Assembly: GCA_018883285.1 (NCBI GenBank)
Contig: VEQJ01000078.1
Location: 1 to 6,160, forward strand
Length of the DNA stretch: 6,160 nt
Direction: 5' to 3'
Origin: Alphaproteobacteria bacterium
Lineage (GTDB): Bacteria > Pseudomonadota > Alphaproteobacteria > CAISOG01
Numbering within the stretch: position 1 is the first letter of the stretch; each line of letters opens with the position of its first letter. The position numbers were made by a program, and so were the translations under genes. This document shows positions 1-4,747 of the stretch, piece after piece. A model generated the notes under the pieces. It ran no database searches. It had not been told where the DNA came from and saw nothing but the letters and a program-made list of their open reading frames with translations.

Positions 1-231
1 GCTGAGCCCGATCTCTTCGAGCGCTGATTCGAATGCGCCAATCGGAGAGGCGGCACTCTGATCTTCGAGCGCCTTGCCAGATTGAATGGCGATGCCGGGC
101 TTGAATCGTGCGCGATCGTCGGAATTGTCATAACCCATGCGGGCAGAGGTGCTGCCATTGGCCAGGCTATTTAAGACACCGCTGTCTATTTGCGATTCTG
201 TGTTGGGGGTTCCCCACCGTGCTATTGCCAT
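1..231 (-). CDS. Phage structural protein of unknown function (partial, first 77 codons)
   Basis: The ATG at 231 lies 5 nt after the stop of the gpFII-like gene and has a clear AGGAG (241-245) 9 nt upstream, inside that gene's end. The frame stays open to the window edge for 77 codons. The product starts MAIARWGTPNTESQID, then GVLNSLANGSTSARMGYDNS. An ARWGTP opening with an SLANGSTSA-type segment reminds me of small structural or tail-associated proteins in other phage modules, but this is a weak memory and not an assignment. By position it should be a head-tail or tail gene (lambda has Z and U here). Residues 44-77 read KPGIAIQSGKALEDQSAASP onward and contain two copies of a short ALE(D/E) segment. 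The C-terminus is outside the window. Confidence 0.72.
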   Translation of the reverse strand, partial: MAIARWGTPNTESQIDSGVLNSLANGSTSARMGYDNSDDRARFKPGIAIQSGKALEDQSAASPIGAFESALEEIGLS

Positions 232-236
232 GGTTT

Positions 237-542
237 TTAACTCCTGTTGTTAAGTCGAATAATGGTGATGCCCGTGCCATCTGGCCTTAAATCGGCCACG
301 GTGTAATTGCGGTTGGCGACTTTAAGAACGCCGCCTTGGGTCAATTCGGCAACATCGCGATCCAAAACCGTTAATTGCGGTTGGCTTTCGGTGACCTCAA
401 GCCCCCCCGCCAAGGTGATGCCAATCGATTCTGCATCAAATATCCCTGGAATGGTTTTTTGATTGCCCATCCCAGGGAATAGGGTGACATCAATAGCAAA
501 ATCGCTGAAAAAACCCGCTATATCCTGGGCATCCTCAAACAC
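237..542 (-). CDS. Head-tail joining protein, lambda gpFII-like (101 aa)
   Basis: Probably the head-tail connector that gives the filled head its binding surface for the tail. The sequence follows the pattern I know from gpFII-type head-tail joining proteins: an N-terminal helix (FEDAQDIAGFFSDFA), then IPGIFDAES (31-39), a strand with LTVLDRDVAEL (58-68), GGVLKVANRNYTVADLRPDG (70-89) and a final TGITIIRL strand. Length is close to lambda FII (117 aa), and the position two genes after the capsid also fits. The start is GTG at 542, overlapping the upstream TAG by one base (TAGTG), with AGGA (552-555) 9 nt upstream. A seven-G run in its coding strand (402-408 on plus) lies in the LAGGLEV region, but the pattern stays in frame on both sides. 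Stop is TAA. Confidence 0.82.
   Translation of the reverse strand: MFEDAQDIAGFFSDFAIDVTLFPGMGNQKTIPGIFDAESIGITLAGGLEVTESQPQLTVLDRDVAELTQGGVLKVANRNYTVADLRPDGTGITIIRLNNRS
241..245 (-). promoter_or_regulatory. Shine-Dalgarno site deciding the start of the partial gene at 231
   Basis: AGGAG on the minus strand, 9 nt before the ATG at 231. It lies inside the final codons of the gpFII-like gene, and it is the main reason to call the downstream partial frame a real gene. Confidence 0.75.
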
Positions 543-769
543 TATTCGCTATCCTTTGGCTTTTTGGCAGACTTAGAGTCCTTTTGGGCGGGCTCTTCAT
601 TCGGATCCGCCTCATTCGCCAAATCGTAGCTTATAAGGATTCTTGCGCCCTCCGCATCAACATAAAAGCGGGTGCCCTGCTCAATATGCCAGCCCTCGAT
701 GGCAATGTCGGTTTTGGCAAGCATAAACACCATTTTTGGGTCGGTGCTGGTGTGAAAAGTTTCGGTCAT
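542..769 (-). CDS. Small hypothetical phage protein between capsid and head-tail joining genes (75 aa)
   Basis: No family is firmly recognised. The core (about residues 14-52, MLAKTDIAIEGWHIEQGTRF and following, then AEGARILISYDLA) has the layout of many small phage proteins, in which a beta strand, a G-x-x-x-x-x-G-T turn, another strand and a short helix (A-R-x-L-I-x-x-x-L-A) follow one another. The last 20 or so residues are low-complexity Lys/Glu/Asp/Ser and probably disordered. It occupies the place of lambda FI, a packaging accessory gene, but I see no sequence basis for equating them. The ATG is supported by AAGGA upstream (776-780), just past the terminator T run. The TAG stop shares its last base with the GTG start of the next gene. 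Confidence 0.8.
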   Translation of the reverse strand: MTETFHTSTDPKMVFMLAKTDIAIEGWHIEQGTRFYVDAEGARILISYDLANEADPNEEPAQKDSKSAKKPKDSE

Positions 770-786
770 CGGTATTCCTTTAAGAA

Positions 787-827
787 TAAAAAAAAGAATG
801 GCGGGCTGAAAGCGATCCAGCCCGCCA
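787..827 (-). terminator. Intrinsic (Rho-independent) terminator after the capsid gene
   Basis: On the minus strand a perfect 10-bp GC-rich stem, TGGCGGGCTG (827-818) pairing with CAGCCCGCCA (808-799), encloses a 9-nt loop. After three bases (TTC) comes an uninterrupted run of eight T (795-788). The stem begins 17 nt after the capsid stop codon, and the T run ends 18 nt before the next gene's ATG. This is textbook terminator architecture oriented with the operon. Because essential head-joining genes follow, it probably acts as a partial terminator that lowers expression relative to capsid, or late antitermination lets polymerase through. It fills most of the only sizeable gap between genes. 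Confidence 0.9.
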
Positions 828-844
828 CAAGAGAGGATGGTGGA

Positions 845-2149
845 TTACAGGGCGTCTAGCATCGCCGCGAACGACACAACGTTGCGGACGTTAATATCCA
901 CATCTTGCAAGGCAACCACCCGAACGGTACCGGCGCTTGATCCTGTATAGGGGTCAATGGTCAGATCCAGCCCGCCCCACATGCCAATCAACAAATCGGT
1001 AAAGTTACCAAAGATGATAGCCGAACAGACACCATTGGACGTTCCCTTGGTCAGGTTAAACGGCACCTGGTTGGAAATCGCGCAGCGATAACCGTTTACA
1101 GGCAATTCACCACCTTGCCAGATGAACTGGGCGGTGTTGGTGGCCTGCAGGATTGCCTTAAACCTGGCGCGTTGGCGGCTGTTGGTGAGATAAGCCAAAT
1201 TGCCCATATCGGCATTGGCGTTGGCCACCGCAGCTTCCAGGTCGATGATGTTTTGCCAAGTCACCTGGGCTCCGTTCGCACCGCCCGCGACCGACCCAAT
1301 ACCAACGGTGTTGGTGATACCGCGTGGCTGGTTGCTGGAACCTGAACCGCTTATTGCTGCCGAATCGATGGCCAGCGCCAACACCTGTAACAGGTCGTTG
1401 CGGACGAACGATTCCACGTCAATGGCACCCTGCAGCAGCAAGCGGCGGCTGTAGTCGGTGAAGGCACCGACCGTTTTGGGGGTCAGGGTGACCTGGGCGA
1501 TGGTTTGCTGGCTTTCGGTTGGCGCGGCGTTTTCAGCGACCCAGAATGCCGTTGAAGCGGCGGATTGACGGGGAATGGCGACATTGCCTGTCAGGCCAGT
1601 CAGCATGGTCGCCCCCACCTGGGTGATCGCCAATTTGTTACGCAACAGGTCGATAAAACTGCCACTAAGCAGGTTGGTCGCCACCGTGTTACCACCATCC
1701 GCCGCGACACCAACGGTCAAGTCCCGCTCTAGGCTGTTGGCCAACACATCATAAGGGATGGTTGCACCCGCGCCTTTGGTGGTGGAAACGCCATTGTGTT
1801 GGCGTGCGGCCTGTGACAGCTCTAATTCAAAGGCTGCCTCCCGCTGCATTTTTATATCGTTGGGATTGGAAAGGGCATTGATCAGCCGCACAAAGCTGAA
1901 GTTTTTAATGTCCTTTTTGGTCATCCCAATTTCAGGATTGGGCAATGGGTTTTTGGTGGCCACGATTTGCAGCATTTCCTTTTGGAAATCCTCAACCGTG
2001 CGATTTTCCTGGATGAATTTTTCAGCCAGGGCATCGCCATCATATTTGGTGAATTGTTTTCCAATCGCCAAAATTTCGGTCACACGACGCAGGGTTTGGT
2101 TGGTGGCGTCTTCGGTTGCTTGACGCACTTCGATGGTTTGATCAGACAT
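845..2149 (-). CDS. Possible nested in-frame start giving capsid protein alone (434 aa)
   Basis: Met189 of the fusion, in the sequence ETFMSDQTIEV, is preceded by a near-ideal Shine-Dalgarno site, AAGGAG at 2156-2161, with 6-7 nt to the ATG. Translation from here would give the delta domain plus the HK97-fold capsid domain without the protease, a normal length for an HK97-type major capsid protein. Since far more capsid subunits than proteases are needed, a second start would solve the stoichiometry problem of a fusion. Lambda uses a comparable in-frame nested start (Nu3 inside C), though there for a scaffold protein. The start signal is seen directly; its use is inferred. Confidence 0.65.
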   Translation of the reverse strand: MSDQTIEVRQATEDATNQTLRRVTEILAIGKQFTKYDGDALAEKFIQENRTVEDFQKEMLQIVATKNPLPNPEIGMTKKDIKNFSFVRLINALSNPNDIKMQREAAFELELSQAARQHNGVSTTKGAGATIPYDVLANSLERDLTVGVAADGGNTVATNLLSGSFIDLLRNKLAITQVGATMLTGLTGNVAIPRQSAASTAFWVAENAAPTESQQTIAQVTLTPKTVGAFTDYSRRLLLQGAIDVESFVRNDLLQVLALAIDSAAISGSGSSNQPRGITNTVGIGSVAGGANGAQVTWQNIIDLEAAVANANADMGNLAYLTNSRQRARFKAILQATNTAQFIWQGGELPVNGYRCAISNQVPFNLTKGTSNGVCSAIIFGNFTDLLIGMWGGLDLTIDPYTGSSAGTVRVVALQDVDINVRNVVSFAAMLDAL

Positions 2150-2713
2150 AAAAGTCTCCTTTTTAAGGTCAATAACATTGGTTAAGGGCTGTTGGGGGGG
2201 TGGCAGGTCATCGCTGCGCCCAACCCCAACGGTTGGATCTGCAGGTATCGACACCAGTGAAATTTCAAACGGCTCCCAGTCCATTACCCGAAAGACTGGA
2301 ACGTCTGCTTTGGTGCCTTCCTGCACGGCTTTAAGGATTCGGTATCCCACCGAAACCTTCTTGCGGATGCCATCCGCAACATCTTGATAGATTTCTTGGC
2401 CAGCTTCGCTGCTGGAAAACTTGACGGTTGCCCGACACACTTTGTCGCTATCGCAGTTGGCGGCGGTAACCACGCCAATCTGGCGGTCAGGGTCATGATT
2501 CAGCAGCAGCGCACCGCCATCAACAAGGCGATCCAGTCGCACACTGGTTGGGGCATGATCCAAAATTTCAATCCCCCAGATCCGCTCATAGGGTTCTTCC
2601 GATGAAAAGGACAGATTGACGGTGCGGTTTTCGCCATCCAGGCAATCATCGGCCGCCTCAATGGTGGCAAAACGGTGCAACACCGCTGGCCATTTAGTTT
2701 GTTTGATCGACAT
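845..2713 (-). CDS. Prohead protease - HK97-fold major capsid protein fusion (622 aa)
   Basis: One frame encodes both the maturation protease and the shell subunit. Residues 1 to about 168 match HK97-type prohead serine proteases (peptidase U35/S78): LLNHDPDRQIG holds the likely catalytic His73, KKVSVGYRI the likely Ser121, and WEPFEISLVSIPADP (146-160) is the conserved closing strand. A Pro/Gln linker (171-176) follows. Residues 190 to about 310 are charged and helical, as expected of the delta (scaffolding) domain that the protease removes. From about 312, GAGATIPYDV onward, the sequence is HK97-like capsid: N-arm, FWVAENAAPTESQQTI (390-405), the spine-helix region (436-456) and SGSGSSNQPRGI (455-466). 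The exact cleavage site is not visible to me. The ATG has a strong GGAGGT site (2722-2727) 8 nt upstream, inside the portal gene. Fused protease-capsid genes are known in other siphoviruses. No separate scaffold or decoration gene is present. Confidence 0.93.
   Translation of the reverse strand: MSIKQTKWPAVLHRFATIEAADDCLDGENRTVNLSFSSEEPYERIWGIEILDHAPTSVRLDRLVDGGALLLNHDPDRQIGVVTAANCDSDKVCRATVKFSSSEAGQEIYQDVADGIRKKVSVGYRILKAVQEGTKADVPVFRVMDWEPFEISLVSIPADPTVGVGRSDDLPPPQQPLTNVIDLKKETFMSDQTIEVRQATEDATNQTLRRVTEILAIGKQFTKYDGDALAEKFIQENRTVEDFQKEMLQIVATKNPLPNPEIGMTKKDIKNFSFVRLINALSNPNDIKMQREAAFELELSQAARQHNGVSTTKGAGATIPYDVLANSLERDLTVGVAADGGNTVATNLLSGSFIDLLRNKLAITQVGATMLTGLTGNVAIPRQSAASTAFWVAENAAPTESQQTIAQVTLTPKTVGAFTDYSRRLLLQGAIDVESFVRNDLLQVLALAIDSAAISGSGSSNQPRGITNTVGIGSVAGGANGAQVTWQNIIDLEAAVANANADMGNLAYLTNSRQRARFKAILQATNTAQFIWQGGELPVNGYRCAISNQVPFNLTKGTSNGVCSAIIFGNFTDLLIGMWGGLDLTIDPYTGSSAGTVRVVALQDVDINVRNVVSFAAMLDAL
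2156..2161 (-). promoter_or_regulatory. Internal Shine-Dalgarno site before nested capsid start
   Basis: The minus strand reads AAGGAG here, with ATG at 2149-2147. The site falls in the codons for Lys-Lys-Glu-Thr just after the protease-capsid linker. It is as strong as the site in front of the whole fusion gene, and it sits exactly at the domain boundary, so a chance occurrence is less likely. Confidence 0.7.
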
Positions 2714-4199
2714 TGTTGGTGACCTCCAGTTGTGCGGTTTTGCCTTGGCCTAGTTTGGCCAATATCGGCGCCAGGCGGGTGATGTCTTTTTCCAGCTCGC
2801 GCCAGACCTCATCAGGGTCGCGGCCTGTTTCACGAATGACATCAGACACAGATTTGACCCCCATCATGACCGCCGCTTCCTGCGCCTTGATGTCCTTAAG
2901 CGGGTCAACCCATGGCCACCGTTTGGGCTGCCACACAGGGTTGTTGAATTTTTCAAATTTGCTCATCGGCAGGTTGGCCAATCGGCCACGCAGCAGTGCC
3001 ATTTTCAGCCAGTCGGAATAGACAGGGTTGCAAAAATGCTCAATCACCCAGCCTTGAATGGCCTTCCAGGCCTCCCGCTCCTCAAGGGTTCCAGCCCGGA
3101 TGCTGCTGAAATTAACATTTTCCAAATCATTCCCCAGGGAGTGATAGGACACGTTTAGGCCGCTGGCCAAACCCCGCAGGGTTGCCCGCACGAAATCTGA
3201 ATAATTGGCCTGTTTGGTGTCTGGCATCCACTCTTTCACGTCATAGCCGGGTGGCAGGACGGGGAATGACCCAGGGTCAGCGACAATTTCTGGGGCACTG
3301 ACCCGATCGTCATAATCGGCCAGGGCGGCGGCATCGCCATCGGGGCTAAGGATGACCCCCATTGCGGATGCAGAAATGCGGGCGGAGGTGACCGCCGCCT
3401 CCTCATAACCATTTAACATGTTAAGGCGATTCATGGCCGTGTGCATCCACGGGTATCCGCGCAACTGCTCCGCGCTTTGGGCGATAAACAGGTGCATCAT
3501 ATCGCTGGCAGGCACCCGCACATGCTTGTTGGTTTGGCCAAAAGCGCCACGACCGACGGGGTCATTGATGTTCTGGTCAACCAGGTGATAGGCAACGGGC
3601 TTACCCCAGCTATTGACCTCCACCCCCATGCGGATTTTGTTGCCGTTCTGCAGGTCAAGGTTGAATTTCTCATCCAAACGGGCGGGATCAATCAGCTGCA
3701 GCTGGAATCCCCAATCGCCCTGGCCATTGATTTTGTAAACCAGGGCTTCACCATCCCTGGCAAGGTGGGTGACAACCAGGTTCAGAACATCCTTAAAACT
3801 TAGGGTGCCCGTGACCTCACAATTGCCGATTTTTGACCAGTTGTTGAAACCCTGGGTGCAGATTTTACTGTCATACTCATCAAGCGTGCCATTGGGCTGC
3901 AGCGCGTGAACCGACAGCCGCATACCATCAGCCCCGACCACATTTTGCTTAACCATGGCCAGGAACTTGACGGCATAGTCGCTGTTCAGAACCAGGTGGC
4001 GTGACCGCTGGCGCAGGGCGGCCAGATCCTGATGCAGGCTGTTGTTCAGGCTTTTAAAGCCTGTCGCCCAATCAGCGGTCAGACGGTTTACCCGTGCCGC
4101 ATCAAAGCTTCGTTTCCAAGCGGCGCGGCTGTAACCAGCGCTTGATGTTTTTGATTCCCGTCGAAACGGGTTCAGGCGGCTCAACTTATCCAGCATCAC
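2694..4199 (-). CDS. Phage portal protein, lambda family (gpB-like)
   Basis: Forms the dodecameric ring at one capsid vertex through which DNA enters and leaves and to which terminase and connector proteins bind. The 501-aa product has typical lambda-family portal segments: NVVGADGMRL (86-95), RDGEALVY (148-155), LQLIDPARL (167-175), VRVPASDMMHLF (227-238), QLRGYPWM leading into the long helix NRLNMLNGYEEAAVTSARI (245-275), LNVSYHSLGNDL (348-359) and WQPKRWPWVDPLKD (423-436). Length is near the family norm. Two starts are possible: GTG at 4199, or ATG at 4196 one codon later. The ATG makes a TGATG overlap with the upstream stop and is my preferred start (500 aa). No good Shine-Dalgarno site precedes either, so translation probably depends on coupling to the 183-aa gene. 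The TAA stop lies 20 nt inside the capsid fusion gene. Confidence 0.95.
   Translation of the reverse strand: MMLDKLSRLNPFRRESKTSSAGYSRAAWKRSFDAARVNRLTADWATGFKSLNNSLHQDLAALRQRSRHLVLNSDYAVKFLAMVKQNVVGADGMRLSVHALQPNGTLDEYDSKICTQGFNNWSKIGNCEVTGTLSFKDVLNLVVTHLARDGEALVYKINGQGDWGFQLQLIDPARLDEKFNLDLQNGNKIRMGVEVNSWGKPVAYHLVDQNINDPVGRGAFGQTNKHVRVPASDMMHLFIAQSAEQLRGYPWMHTAMNRLNMLNGYEEAAVTSARISASAMGVILSPDGDAAALADYDDRVSAPEIVADPGSFPVLPPGYDVKEWMPDTKQANYSDFVRATLRGLASGLNVSYHSLGNDLENVNFSSIRAGTLEEREAWKAIQGWVIEHFCNPVYSDWLKMALLRGRLANLPMSKFEKFNNPVWQPKRWPWVDPLKDIKAQEAAVMMGVKSVSDVIRETGRDPDEVWRELEKDITRLAPILAKLGQGKTAQLEVTNNVDQTN
2722..2727 (-). promoter_or_regulatory. Shine-Dalgarno site of the protease-capsid fusion
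   Basis: The minus strand reads GGAGGT, 8 nt before the ATG at 2713. It lies within the last codons of the portal gene and decides the start at 2713. It is the best match to the 16S rRNA tail among the gene starts in the window. Confidence 0.8.
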
Positions 4200-4747
4200 A
4201 GACCAAACCGAACCAGAATTTTGTTGCGGGCGGGCAGCCCCTTGGCCATGCGTTCGGCGTTATCCTCATTGCGAACCAGCGCTTGATAGTGGTTTTTCAG
4301 TTTCAGCAGCTCCCCCAGGGGTGTGCGCTTCAAACTTCGATTGGCGATGTTGTATTCTTCCTGGTCTTTGGTGGCGCGGTTTTCCAGGACAGCACAAATC
4401 GCCTCAAAAACTTTTCTGGCATGGCTGCGCCCATCATAGGCGGTCAACGCGTCTAGGTTGGCCATAACCGTCAAATTGCCTTGGCCAACCTGATAACGTT
4501 CGCTGCCCTTGCTGGCATAGGCTTGCCAGCCATACAACCCACTGGTGTAGCCTGCGGTGGTGGTGGCGGGCACCTGAATCTGATGGTCGCTGCCGCTGGC
4601 GGTGGCGGTAATGCTGAATTTGTTGGTGGCGTTAAGAAAACTGTATTTAAGACTCCACCCCTGATCCGCAGGATAGTCGCTAAGGCTTTTTACCCATGAC
4701 CATGTATCCCCTGCCGTCAGCTGGCTGGGTTCAGTTAATAGCGCCAT
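4196..4747 (-). CDS. Putative head-completion/connector protein at the gpW position (183 aa)
   Basis: No firm family is recognised. The protein looks two-part. Residues 1-97 are rich in Thr, Ser, Gly and aromatics with alternating hydrophobics, and open LTAGDTWSWVKSLSDYPAD; this suggests a beta-sandwich domain. Residues 100-175 are predicted helical and charged, and contain EYNIANRSLKRTPLGELLKL, which resembles in layout the short beta-hairpin plus helix of gpW-type proteins. The gene lies between terminase and portal, exactly where lambda carries gpW, a head-completion protein that plugs the portal after packaging; gpW is only 68 aa, so the N-terminal half would be extra. The ATG start overlaps the terminase end by 13 nt. 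An AGGA (4759-4762) lies 11 nt upstream, a slightly long spacing. The TGA stop overlaps the portal start. Coding status is firm; function is inferred from position and a weak resemblance. Confidence 0.8.
   Translation of the reverse strand: MALLTEPSQLTAGDTWSWVKSLSDYPADQGWSLKYSFLNATNKFSITATASGSDHQIQVPATTTAGYTSGLYGWQAYASKGSERYQVGQGNLTVMANLDALTAYDGRSHARKVFEAICAVLENRATKDQEEYNIANRSLKRTPLGELLKLKNHYQALVRNEDNAERMAKGLPARNKILVRFGL

Noticed and set aside
402..408. Second seven-base homopolymer (C7 on plus) in the gpFII-like gene as a possible frameshift site
   Set aside because: The protein pattern continues in the same frame on both sides and the expected family length is kept, so there is no sign of a frameshift.
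584..859. Plus-strand 91-codon frame crossing the terminator
   Set aside because: It spans the antisense of the 75-aa gene and the terminator hairpin, and its Lys-rich part is just the A tract; not a credible gene.
1758..2123. Long plus-strand open frame (121 codons) opposite the capsid gene, and similar ones elsewhere such as 3441-3803 and 5035-5469
   Set aside because: They are antisense to strongly assigned genes, show no recognisable domain, and follow the codon pattern of the opposite strand.
3413..3424. Perfect 12-bp palindrome TTAACATGTTAA
   Set aside because: It lies in the conserved portal helix coding for RLNMLNG, with no promoter context; most likely chance.
4047..4063. CAGGCTTT/AAAGCCTG inverted repeat with a 1-nt centre
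   Set aside because: Internal to the portal gene, too tight to form a normal hairpin and with no T tract; read as coding coincidence.
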